The notes beneath the pieces were generated by a model that did not search any database, was not told where the DNA came from, and saw only the letters and a program-made list of their open reading frames with translations. A DNA stretch of 64,000 bases from Erigeron canadensis (lineage: Eukaryota > Streptophyta > Magnoliopsida > Asterales > Asteraceae). The position numbers were made by a program, and so were the translations under genes. Below, piece by piece: positions 51,118 through 63,126 of this stretch; position 1 is the first letter of the stretch, and every line of letters begins with the position of its first letter. The stretch lies in contig NC_057762.1 in the NCBI RefSeq assembly GCF_010389155.1, positions 36,082,055 to 36,146,054 of the forward strand, written 5' to 3'.

Positions 51118-51374
51118 CTTCCTCCGTCCCATCAAAAGTGTCCACTTTTGAATTTTTAAAGTCTTTGTCTCGCAACTTTGACCTTAAATATTTTTATTTA
51201 TTATGTATAATATTTGATAAAAGTTATATGAGTTGATAGAGCTTTCCATATGTTTTCATTGAGTATAACTTTCATCAAATATTATATAATGTAATAAAAG
51301 ATATTTATGGTCAAAGATACAAAAGAAAGACTTTGACAAAACAAAATTGGACACTTTTGGTGGGACGGAGGTAG
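51118..51374. mobile_element. Stowaway-type (Tc1/mariner) MITE
   Basis: 257 bp with inverted ends CTTCCTCCGTCCC / GGGACGGAGGTAG and TA on each side (51116-51117, 51375-51376). The sub-terminal AAAGTGTCC / GGACACTTTTG is also inverted. A diverged relative is in intron 9 of the ligase gene. Confidence 0.88.
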
Positions 51375-52227
51375 TATAAGATTAGATAATATCTTTAATT
51401 ACTTTTAATATGTTGTTATATTTAATTGGGATTAAAATTTTTTTGCCAAATTTCTTAATCTAATACCTCTCTGCATTCTACACGTTGAAAATTCATCAAG
51501 ACTTTGGTGCCTAGTCATTATCAAAATGCTAACTACGAGTATAATTTTCGATGTCGTATGTCATGTTAAAAAACAAACAAATTTATATCAAAACGAGATT
51601 ATAAAAAACTTATACTCGTAATTAATTAAGGTCGATATTTTACGAATGATATGAGATGATTCCAAAGATTTAGGGTATGTTGGCAAAATGCTTTAATTTT
51701 TAGTTGGAGTTGTAACTTGTAGCTTTTAAGCAAAATTGTAAGTTAGAGCTTTTATTTTTTTGAAAGTGTTTGATATGGTAACGTTTTATTTTACAGCTTT
51801 TTCTTACGAATAAAAGCTAAAGCTAAAACTTTTAACATTTTAAAAGTTTTTAGTTTAAAACAAAAAGTTAAAGCTCCTGAAAAACTTGTGTCAAGCATAG
51901 CCTTTATATATGTTTGTATAACTTTTATCCATCATGATTATAAATGATTATAAGACCTAAATTTATATCTAAGGTTGTATTATGTTTATCATTAATCAGT
52001 TATCGTGTTGATGGGCAGACGAGTTAGTAGGTTTTTCACCGAACGTGAAGTTAAGGAGGCTAGAAGCTCCATCCGTCTTGGTTAGTTCAATTAGTGCGTT
52101 AGTCTTATACAAAGTATAATCAAAGTATCCGACATCCATTGAGAGAAAAAAAAAAAGTCAGTTGTGAAATACATACTAGAGTAGAGGGATACTTTATGTA
52201 AATGGTCTCTCTAATGTCCTAAACAAT

Positions 52228-52235
52228 TTTGGCGC
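52228..52235 (+). promoter_or_regulatory. E2F-type site upstream of LIG6
   Basis: TTTGGCGC (within TTTTGGCGCC, 52227-52236), a canonical plant E2F-binding consensus, ~150 bases before the start codon. It suggests S-phase or damage-linked expression. Confidence 0.5.
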
Positions 52236-52383
52236 CACCACACTCACCGCCCACTTCCGTCATCTTCTCCGGCCAAACAACCGGTAAGTATATATCTATA
52301 TAATATATGCATATACACATATATATTTCCATATCTGTTAAATCATTATCTTATTACTAAATTCATGCTTATATACACCTAAC

Positions 52384-55300
52384 ATGACATCATTATCACC
52401 ATCATCATCAATAACCCCCAAATCCAAAACCCTAACCCTAAATTCCACAACTTTATTCCTAAAATCACCGCAACCGCTATATCCGCCACCGCCTCAGTCA
52501 TCATTTTCAATACTATCCTCTAACTCCAACCTCCCTCCATTTCCACCTGATTTCCCTCTCCCTAAACTCATTCCCCATACCAAATTCATCGTAGACGGTT
52601 TCCGCTTTTCAGGTGATCACTCGGTTTCCTATTTCCTGTCACATTTCCACTCCGATCACTACACCGGTCTCAATTCCACTTGGTCCAAAGGTATAATTTA
52701 CTGTTCACATGTTACTGCTAAACTACTTGTTCAAATACTTAAGGTTAGTGAAGCGTTTGTCGTGTCGCTGCCGTTGTCGCAGACGGTTTTGGTTGACAGA
52801 TGTGAGGTTACGTTAGTTGACGCTAATCATTGTCCTGGTGCGGTGCAGTTTTTGTTTAAAATACCGGTTGGGGAGGGGGATAGTTATGAGAGGTATGTGC
52901 ATACTGGTGACTTTAGGTTTAGTAGTTCAATGGTTTTGGATCGTAATCTGGGTGAGTTTGTTGGTGCGGATGCTGTTTTTTTGGATACGACTTATTGTAA
53001 CCCGAAATATGTGTTTCCTTTGCAACAGGAGTCTATTGATTATGTTGTTAGTGTGATTAATAAGTATAAGGGTGAGAATGAGGGTGAAAGGAAGTCAATT
53101 TTGTTTCTTATTGCGACTTATGTTATTGGGAAAGAGAAGATTTTGGTTGAGGTTTCGCGTAGGTGTGGTAGGAAGATATATGTTGACGATAAAAAGATGG
53201 GGATTTTGCAGACCTTGGGTTTTGGGGATGATGGGGTGTTTACTGATAAGGAGTGTGAGAGTGATGTTCATGTGATTGGGTGGAATGTGTTAGGTGAGAC
53301 TTGGCCGTATTTTAGGCCGAATTTTGTGAAGATGAAGGAGGTTATGGAAGCTAGAGGATATTCTAAGGTGGTGGGGTTTGTGCCCACTGGCTGGACTTAT
53401 GAAGTGAAGCGTAACAAGTTTGCTATGAGGACGAAGGATCAGTTTGAGATACATTTAGTGCCGTACAGTGAGCATTCGAATTATGAAGAGCTTAGAGAGT
53501 ATGTGAAATTTTTAAGACCTAAACGTGTTATTCCAACTGTAGGCGTGGATGTTGAGAAATTTGATGGGAAGCATGTGAATAAAATGCTGAAGCATTTTGC
53601 TGGATTGGTTGATGAAATGGCTATCAAGCAGGATTTTTTGATGGGATTTCATCGTGGGTCCCGGGATTCAAACAGGCTAAAGGAAAAGTTGCCGGGTTCG
53701 GGAAAAGAGTCGGCTCTTGCTGAAGTAGATGCTCAAAATGATTCCAGCCCAGTTTGTGATCAGAAAGAGGAATATGGTTCGAGGGATTTGGTGCTGATGA
53801 CGGACAAGGAAACGGATGAAGTTATTGAGGAACTTCGTGATTGCTTGCCTTCTTGGGTTACTAGAGATCAGATGATGGATCTTATTAGTAGATCAGGAAA
53901 GAACGTTGTTGAAGCAGTTTCTAATTTTTATGAACATGAAACTGAATATCACGAGCAGGTCATTACTAGTACATCTGCTTCTGCATCGCAAGACAGCTCA
54001 ATTGATATTCTCAAGGAGGTCATGGCCAATGCTTCATCCACCTCTGTGTCCATTAAAAGCTTTACTAAAGGCTTTTCGTCACCTTTAACTCCTGTTAAAA
54101 CTTTGAAAAGAAGTAAGGACACTTCTTCAAGTAAAAGGAAAAAACCATCTACCATTAAACAACCGAGTAAGACCAGTATTTCTCCTAACCAAAAGCGAAT
54201 TACTAATGATAGCAAATCAGGCAAGAAGCCAAAATTAACTTCGGAATGTGAACCAAAGCAATACACGATCACTAAATTCTTCAATAAGCTTTCACCTATG
54301 GTTTCTCAAGTTTCTAGCATGGGAACTTTGCCTGAACAATCTGACAATGATGACAACTCGCTGCCTAGTGATGCGATTGGGCATTACAAAGATGATGTAG
54401 ATCAGTTTATACAAATCGTTGATGGCAGCGAGTCATTGCGTGACTATGCTACAACTATTTTACAGGAGACAAAGGGAGATATTAATAAGGCTCTTGACCT
54501 GTATTACACAAACTCCATAGATCAACAAAATGAAACAAAAAAGAGTTTAGCCCAGGGTAGCTGTTCAGTTAAAGCTTATATCTCTGGTCAAGACACTAAA
54601 GTACTAGATAGAAATAATTGTGAAAAGCCCGCGTCCAAGCAACAAATAGAATCTTTGACACCTCAACCACCAGCTGGAAATGTTGCTTCTGATCTTGTAT
54701 CACTACCACTTGAGAAGTATTCTCCGACAGACCATGGTTGGTCTTTGCTACTTTGAGTTTTCAGTGTAGCTGAACTTTCTTAATTTATGTTAATATACAC
54801 ATATGATGCCCAAATATGTTGAAGTTTCTTGTAAAAGGCTGATGCCTAGGGCTTTACCCATATACATTTTATCAATGAAACACTAATACTTTCTCTTAAG
54901 ATTATGTTCTATCGATGAAGTTAGCTATTCCATCTATTTGAGTTTTCAACTTGAAAACTTTTATAATACTAAGATTTGAATGTTGTAGCCTGCTGGAAAG
55001 ATGGACAGCCTGCTCCCTATCTACACATTGCCAGGACATTCAGCCTGCTGGAGGACAAAAAAGGAAAGATTAGAGCTACATCTATGCTATGCAATATGTT
55101 TAGGAGGTCTGCTATTGTGCTTTCTGTTATAAATCTCACCATTGATTCAACAGTTTGTGTAACTGGGTATCTAGCTTTTACGATTTGTGCTGTCCTTACC
55201 TGCTATATTTTCAAACAGCTTGTTAATTTTGTCACCAGAGGATGTGCTGCCGGCCGTGTACCTATGCATAAACAAGATTGCACCTGAACATGAAAATATG

Positions 55301-58300
55301 GTTAGTATGTCTGCTTGTGGTGCGCATTTGCTTGTGTTCTCTCTTTGATTAATAACTACTGTATTTTATGCAATAGAAGAATTCTATAGCATGCATTTAC
55401 AACGAGATTGTTGATGCTGACGGTTATTCGTGGTCAATTGGAAATAAACTCTTAGAATAACTTGTGGGAGATGTTTAAGTTTGAACCCATATATTTCCAG
55501 CAATTGGAAAAATTACAGGATCAATTGCCCAAGGCCTTTGGTTTTATGCAACCTGAATGGTATTGTATATCACCATATCTATCGGCTTACGGTGCAGGAA
55601 CTAAACATTGGTGGAAGTGTCGTCACGGCAGCATTGGAAGAGGCATGTGGGACCAACAAATCAAAGATTCGGGATTTGTACAACAGCTTAGGTGATCTTG
55701 GTATGCGAATATGATCAATGATTGCAAAGTCTTATCTTGTGCATATTTATCTCATGCTAATTCGTTTATTCGATTAAGGTGATGTTGCTCAACTTTGCCG
55801 CCAGACACAAAAGCTACTTGCACCCCCAGCCCCACTCTCAATCCGTGGTGTTTTTTCTGTGCTTCGGGAGATAAGGTATGAACTTTGTACACAATCCTGG
55901 TCTGTTTTGATCGGAGTTATTGAATATGTTGGTCTCGTAAATATGACATGGTTATGCATGATCAAATAGTTATGTAATAATGAGATGAATATGTGCTGTG
56001 TGTTCCACCTACCATATAGTTTCATGATTTTCTTAATTTGCGTTAGACAAATATATTATGATATATGGCTTTGGACTTTGGTTATGTAAATATATGATCA
56101 ATCTCTAGCTTACTTTTCTTTCCCTTTACATTTTGGTGATGCCCTTGGCTTTTGTTTATATTGCCAGTTTTTTTTAGCAAATGTTATTTACTGTAAAAAT
56201 AACACACCTTTTAACTTTCGCGACATAATTTTGTAATATAATCCTAATTTTCTATGATGTATCTGTCTGGTACAAGAATCCATTTGTTCTTACATATTAA
56301 TATATTATTTATGAAAAACCTTGTAGGTAATTGTATTGAATTGTGATAATGAGGATTACAAGAGGTTGTATTAATAGAGTCTACTAACCTAATACATGGA
56401 AACTAATAATATGTAAACTAATACTAACATGGAAACTAATACTATCTTAACACGCCCCCTTAAGCTAAGGCCGTTGTTCGACTCTTAGCTTGGATCGCAA
56501 CAGCATAAACCGATCCGAAGATAACGCCTTCGTAAAAACATCAGCAAGCAATCTGATCATGTGAAGATATGAACTTTACTGACAAATTTCCTTGAGCAAC
56601 CTTTGCTCGTACAAAATGAAAATCCATTTCCACATGCTTTGTGCGAGCATGAAAGACTGGATTAGCTGACAAATAAGTAGCGCCTAGATGGTTACACCAC
56701 AATGTTGGAGTAGTATGTATAGGATTGCGCAATTCTTGAAGTAGAGATTGAAGCCATGTAAGTTCGGCGAGAGTGTCAGCCATAGCCTTGTACTCAGCCT
56801 CCGTGGATGACCGAGATACAGTGCATTGTTTTCTAGCAGACTAAGAGACAAGATTAGATCCTAGATATATAGCAAATCCCCTCGTGGTTCGACGGTCATC
56901 TGGGCAACCAACCCAATCAGCATAAGAGTAGGCATTAATAGCATTTAAGGCAGCATCGACATAAGTATGTAATTGAGTTGATGAGTTGCTAGAGATGCGT
57001 AATCCGTAACTGGATGTCCCTTGTAAGTAACGAAGAATATGCTTAATAGCTGGCCAATGATTCTCAGTCGGGGAACGCATGTATCGACACACTTTGTTCA
57101 CAGCAAATGCGATATCAGGCCTAGAAAGAGTAGCATACTGGAGACCCCCAACAATACTTCGGTATTTTTATAGTATCCGAGAAAGCACTGCTATCACCAT
57201 TAGACAACCACAGATGTAGAAAGTGGAGATGGAACTGGTCTGGCATTGGACAAATTTGTGCGTTCCAAGAGATCTATAATATATTTGGATTGAGATAGAA
57301 ACAAATCTGATAACGAGGATTACAAGAGGTTGTATTTATAGAGTCTACTAATCTAATACATCAAAACTAATAATATGTAAACTAATACTAATATGGAAAC
57401 TAATTCTATCTTAATATTTTCAGTGTACAAACAGGTAGCGGAAGTACCATGCGAAAGAGAAACCTTATTGTTAATCTAATGAGATCTTGTAGAGAAATGG
57501 AGATCAAGTTTATAGTTAGAACCTTGGTAAGTATTCGGTCTGGGTATTTTTTTGATTTTTTTCACATTTTGTAACCAGCACCTCAAAATTGGATATCTGA
57601 GTTCGATAGGACATGTTATCTCATTTGTGTATGATCATGCGATGTATTCCAGTATCTTATATTTTATTTTTTTGGTAATTTCTAGGTTAGGAATTTGAGA
57701 ATCGGGGCCATGATGAAAACTGTCCTGCCTGCATTAGCGCACGCCATCGTTATGAACTCTAGCGATGGAAAAACCATGGAAAATCTGAAAGAAAAGCTTC
57801 AGGTATGTTCTTACGATGATCTCAGGTAGGTGTGTTTTGTCCCTAACTAGAGAATGGGTCAAGCAGGTTTACTTAATCTCTATGAATGTATATCTCTTAT
57901 TAGGGTCTATCTGCAGCAGTTATTGAAGCATATAACATGCTCCCAAATATGGTAAATGTTCTTTTGCACTAGACATTGTGTAATGATTTACTTCAGGTTA
58001 ATAGGATTGGTATCTTATGTGCCTGAATGTGATATGTTGTTCTATTAATATTAGAAACTAACTACCTTACAGTCTATTTTGTTTCTCTTCTACAACTAGT
58101 TTAGATTGATGCATTAATGCACTACTTAATTCTTCAGGACCTGCTCATTCCTTCCATCATGGATAAGGGGGTGAAATTTTCTTCAGCAACATTGTCAGTG
58201 GTTCCCAGCATACCAATTAAGCCAATGCTGGCGAAGTATGGTTTATCACTTCATTGATATTAGTCTTATTTTAATTGTCAGTGGTTCCGTCCCATTTTAA

Positions 58301-61300
58301 TTGTCCTATTTTGACTAGTCAGTCTTTTTCTTCCTACTTTGACCGTAAATATCTTTGTGTTATATATTAGTTGATGAAAGTTATATCAATGAAAAGTACA
58401 TTTAAAACTCAATCGATTCATATATGTTATATATATAACATAAACAAAAATATTCATGGTCAAAGTTGAAAGAAAAAGACTCAAAAAGTCAAATTTGGAC
58501 ACTTAATATGGGACGGAGGGAGTATATGAATTGTTTTAATGGTCCTATTGTAGAATTACTAATGGAATCCCTCAAGTGTTGAAAGATTTTCAAGGAAAAG
58601 CATTTACTTGTGAATTTAAGTAAGTTTTTGTTTATTGAATCTGATACTTCATATTTATATCTTTTGTACTTATTCATTTATATGTTCACTAGAGTACAGA
58701 TCATATTATACTAAAGGCTTTGCTAAACTTTAGCATTGTTAATTATATTATAGATATGATGGTCAGCGTGCACAAATTCACAAATTAGCTGATGGATCTA
58801 TACGCGTGTTTTCACGAAAGGGGGACGAAACAACATCTAGATTTCCTGATGTTATAAGAACAATAAATGAGCTTTGCAAAGCTGATATTATTACTTTTAT
58901 AATTGATGCCGAGGTATGTCTTCATATTTGAATCTCATCATGATTGTTTTTCATCTTCATTCCCTACTTAATACGTATTACGTAATTTACTTAATGTCAA
59001 CATTTTCGAGTTCAGGTGGTTGCTGTTGATAGAAAAAAGGGTACCAAGCTTTTATCATTTCAAGAACTATCTTCACGTGACAGAGGAGGCAAAAATTCAG
59101 TAATTGCAGTAGATAACATAAAGGTCTGTCTATATTCTCTGAAAGACATGCTTGAATTTTTATTTTTTGAGCATCATAATTTGTTAGACAAAGAAGCATC
59201 GTGGCTCTTGCTGGCAATTGGGTACCTGTTAAGACCTGTTAAAGTACCTTTAAGAAAAAAATGTACTATGCAACTTTTTCTATTTTTAAAAATAATTGTT
59301 TTTAATATTTTAAAGTTCAACATTTAACTTTTTTGATACATAAAACGAATAACTGTCAAACTCAAATCATCAAAGGCAAGTGTTAAATGAGTCATTTTCA
59401 TGTTTGAAAGCTGAGAATTTTGTGCGCACTGAACCTGTTAAGACCTGATTTGCCAGCCTTAATCGTGGCCTTTATTTAGCTCGGATACAAAAATTTCACC
59501 TTGGAAATTAGTTGTCTCTTAGCCTCCAGTATCTACGAAATGCCTGATATACTTTCTTTGCAGGTTGATGTATGTGTCTTCGCATTTGATGTCATGTTTG
59601 CTAATGGAGAACAGTAATAATCTTGATCCTACTCTTATGATATTTGTGAATTTGAATATTTATGCATTTACCGTTTTTCCCAGTAAACAGTAGTGGGTTT
59701 TTTTCCCTCTCTCTTCTCGCTATTGTTTCATGCTCTTAATATTGCAGTTCTCCAATAATTCTAATTCAACTATATGTCACAGACTATTGGATTTACCTCT
59801 ACGCCAAAGAAGAAAATGTAAGAGTACTATTTGTCTATTTCTATATGCAGTTATGGGTATTATTTTTTGGTGTCTAATTTGTGGTTTTAATTTCAGATTT
59901 GAAAGATTTGTTTGGTGATGAGAAGACAGGATATTTCGAATATGCACGGGAAATAACTGTGAGTATTTTGTTATGTTTCTATTTGACAATCCAGTTTCTT
60001 ATATTGTTTATCTTGTTCTAAGTAACCATGGTGTTTTAGGTGGATATGGATGATGCCTACGTGGAAAATGAAGCTACAGTAACTAAGATGAAGCAATTCT
60101 TTGACGATGCTTTCCATTCTTCATGTGAAGGAATCATGGTTAAATCTCTTGACATTAAAGCTGGTTATATCCCATCAGAGCGTTCGGATTCTTGGTTAAA
60201 GGTTTTATTATAGTGTTTAATCACAGGATAGAGATCCTTTAAAGTTGCTTCAACTTTATAGGTAAAGTTGGAGCAATTTGAACCATTGGATTAAAATCAA
60301 TGGTTGATTTTAAAAATTCAGGTTTAAATCTTGATCATTGATTTTAATCCATTTTTGAAGTTGCTTCAACTTTACCTATAAAGTTGAAGCAACTTTAGAG
60401 AATTCTTATCCTTAATCACATGGTCTTAATTTATGCTAGATGCTCAGTAGGTATATGTCGTTTGCAGGTCAAGCGAGATTATATAGAAGGTTTAAATGAT
60501 TCCCTGGACTTGGTTCCTATCGGAGCCTGGTTTGGGAATGGAAGGAAGGCTGGATGGTAAGATCCTGTATCATTGCTATTAGTATTACAATCATTCTTCT
60601 ATTTGGACTTCATGAAACCTTTGTGATTGTCATGCTGTCACTTGTTAAAGGTACTAGCTCTCTTTGCTTTTGATCTCGTCTTTTATACAATATGTTGTAT
60701 ATGCGTTCTGTTTATCAGGTACAGCCCATTTCTCATGGCATGCTATGACCCTGACACAGAAGAATATCAGAGTGTTTGCCGTGTGATGTCTGGGTTCTCT
60801 GATTCTTTCTATATAGAGGTTTGTGTTTTTTGTTATGTATGCTACATCAATGTATTATCTTGTCGTGAGTCAAGGCTTAGACATGTTGGATACACAAATA
60901 CATGCATACACAGATATATAGGAAATGAGTTAAGGTGGGGAGTTGGGTAATGAGTGACAGGTCAATTGGTCAAATGGATATGATTTACCTACCAAAATTC
61001 TTTCTCCATGTTTTCTGAAACCTTGATAGTTAATGTATATATGTAGTTACAAAATATATATTGTTCAAATACTAAGAATTTGTTTTAATAAATAAAAGGA
61101 TTTAGAGGACTGTAAGCTTATTTGAATAAACTATAGATTATGACCCATTCAACCCCATATATTTGGCCTTTTACATATAAAATACAGTTCCAGTTGATGT
61201 GTTTTTGTATGTAGCTCATTTTCGTAATATATCCCTTTGACCTTTTACAAATAACATACAATCTGAGTTGACTCATTTTCGTATTAAATCAGTTGAAATG

Positions 61301-62235
61301 ATATCCTCTAGGAGAATTAGTATCCCCACATACACACATACACATTAGGTGTGTTGGATGCCTTAAGAATTAGTATCTCCGCTTACACACATAGTCACAT
61401 ACACATAGCAGTAGTCAAATATGGACTTGTACTCTTCAGATGTGCCTGTTTAGGAGATCATACACCTTATGTTGCAGAGTTGCAGGTGATTAACTTTCTA
61501 AATAGTTGTATTTGACATTTTATAGACATTCATTTATGCTAAAAAACACTACACTTTTGTTGGAATGATCAATAAATTTTGAAATGCAAGAGGAAAACAC
61601 TTCGCATGCGGCACATCTTTCTTCAACATCAATTATTTCAGCAAACTGCAATGTTTGCAATATTTTCATATTCTCCAGATCTGAGTAAATTTCTGTGTTT
61701 CTATTTCTGGTTTCACATCAAAATCGCAAAGTGAATTTTAAAATTTTCACATTACACCACCTGTTTGTCCCCTGTTATGATGTACCATATTTAAGTATTC
61801 ATTTGGGTCACGAGTTTCTCCGAGTCTCTTTTAAAGTTAAATTCTAGATATATTTCACAAATAGCAAACAATATCTTCAAAATAATATGTCAAGATAAAA
61901 GTTGCAATTGAAACCTGCAGATGAAAGAGTTCTTCATAGACAACAAGATACTACCTAAGAATGAGAAACCACCCTATTATCAAACAGGCGAGGAGCCTGA
62001 TATGTGGTTTACTCCTGAACTTGTTTGGGAGATACGAGGAGCCGATTTCACCATATCCCCGGCTCACCATGCTGCTATTGGTTTAGTACACCCTTCACGT
62101 GGCATTTCAGTCAGATTCCCGAGATTCATCCGATCCCGCCCAGATAAAAATACCAGTGATTGTACCACAGCCACGGATATAGCCGAATTGTTTCATATGC
62201 AAACCCGGAAGATGGACGTTCCAGGTGGCAAGTGA
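52384..62235 (+). CDS. LIG6: DNA ligase 6: SNM1-like beta-CASP nuclease fused to ATP-dependent ligase
   Basis: Nineteen exons: 52384-54736, 54989-55106, 55219-55300, 55598-55700, 55779-55875, 57424-57526, 57686-57802, 57904-57951, 58138-58235, 58554-58619, 58754-58913, 59016-59123, 59564-59613, 59783-59817, 59897-59958, 60040-60201, 60468-60556, 60719-60818, 61921-62235; 1421 aa, every joint in frame. In Arabidopsis LIG6 is tied to DNA break repair and seed vigour. Exon 1: Ser/Thr/Pro-rich leader, then a metallo-beta-lactamase/beta-CASP domain (HFHSDH at 87-92, His149, Asp176, SEHSNYEEL with His364). A Lys/Ser-rich linker follows, with two UBA-like segments and a PCNA-binding motif (QYTITKFF, 626-633). 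Later exons: [12 protein letters not shown], the ligase N-terminal domain, then the nucleotidyltransferase motif KYDGQRAQ (Lys1062 receives AMP), [19 protein letters not shown] and the OB-fold ([12 protein letters not shown] ... VWEIRGADF). Introns carry TEs; coding parts are intact. Confidence 0.96.
56340..57418 (-). mobile_element. Ty1/copia remnant in LIG6 intron 5
   Basis: Minus-strand element, antisense to LIG6. Two direct repeats of ~115 bp (about 56340-56454 and 57305-57418; GAGGATTACAAGAGGTTGTA in both) look like short LTRs. A purine tract (AAGGGGGCG on the minus strand) lies directly inside the 3' LTR, as a polypurine tract should. Between them is the C-terminal RT/RNase H part of copia pol (TNHWPAI-like [67 protein letters not shown]). 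It has a frameshift or stops, and the 5' part (gag, protease, integrase, most of RT) is deleted. Insertion lies within a 1.55-kb intron, and the right LTR ends a few bases before the exon 6 acceptor. Confidence 0.8.
58283..58522. mobile_element. Stowaway MITE in LIG6 intron 9
   Basis: The right end GGGACGGAGGGAG with TA is well kept; the left end (TTCCGTCCCATTTTAATTGTCC) is eroded. Same family as the element at 51118. It ends 31 bp before exon 10 starts. Confidence 0.7.
60226..60411. mobile_element. MULE-type MITE in LIG6 intron 16, 9-bp duplication
   Basis: 186-bp element with long inverted ends (AAAGTTGCTTCAACTTTATA near both termini) starting GGATAG and ending CTTATCC. It is flanked by a perfect 9-bp direct repeat TTAATCACA (60217-60225, 60412-60420). 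A 9-bp duplication with long inverted repeats points to the Mutator superfamily. Related fragments occur at 39705-39760 and 20842-20885. Confidence 0.82.
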
Positions 62236-63126
62236 ATGCAGAGTTTGTTGCATACTAGGTCAAAATTTTAGTATATTCATTAGCGTTTGCTTGTAAATAT
62301 AAACATGTTTTTTGTAGTGGCAAATGATAATTCGTTTGTCTGCAACTTAGAGGGGGAAGTACATTTGCCAATTGTTGTCCCATCTCATGTACATATTGTC
62401 CTGAAGAATTTTTAACTTGATTACTTTTTGGGATATCAGTTTCAGTTTATAACTTGAAAGTATTAACATGTAAACGACTGAACCTTACTGATATATCATG
62501 ATTGCACTAAGTCAAATGATGTGCATATGGTTGAACTTATCTACACTAAAACCAGAAAATAAATAAAAACATATGAAGAACAAGAACCAGACTAATTTGT
62601 ACAGGTTTTGTAGATTGAGACATCCTTGAACATAAAAGCCCAGGCCATCTAAATTTACAGATGAAAGCAACATGAAGTTATATAATAGAGCATAAAGGAC
62701 TAATAACTCAAATTTGCAGGTGTCCAAGTCCAGACGTAATTCAAAAGCTCACCTCCTTAATAGATTCTTCAATTTTATGACATTGTTAAACGGTACCTTG
62801 TGAAAATGTGTCCAACTATTGCTTTCAAATAAAGTGTAAATTAAGCAGACCAAATCAATCTTGAATTTCCTTGTGAAAACCTTCCAGATACTATTGAAAC
62901 ACAATGACAACGTTTCAAAATTTATGGTTCAGACTACGACTAGCAAAACTGAAGGGACTCAACTACAAAACCAACATTTCAAGTGACTTTGAATACATAG
63001 TAAAACCAAATAATACTTTCAAGTAATGCTTTAACTCGTGTACATGCTGGTGGGGGAAAATGTTGTTCATCATCTATCTTTCCTGTAGAACTATCCTTGC
63101 TGCAGATTAAAAAGATCACCCACTGT
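62236..63126. other. Convergent intergenic region
   Basis: Lies between the 3' ends of LIG6 (plus) and the zinc-finger gene (minus), so it should contain both 3' UTRs. No repeat or gene recognised. Confidence 0.65.

Larger units (their letters stand above)
49956..52383. other. Intergenic: SINE, Stowaway MITE, LIG6 promoter
   Basis: AT-rich spacer with a small GC hairpin (CCGCACGTTGTGCGG, 50258-50272), a SINE, a Stowaway MITE and, close to the next gene, an E2F-type site. No supported gene; the frames at 50565-50982 lie over the SINE. Confidence 0.6.

Noticed and set aside
52283..52383. 5' UTR intron of LIG6 suggested by GGTAAGTAT
   Set aside because: There is no AG acceptor between this donor and the start codon.
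55462..55714. 77-codon frames before LIG6 exon 4
   Set aside because: Mostly intron 3; only the stretch from 55598, in a different frame, is coding.
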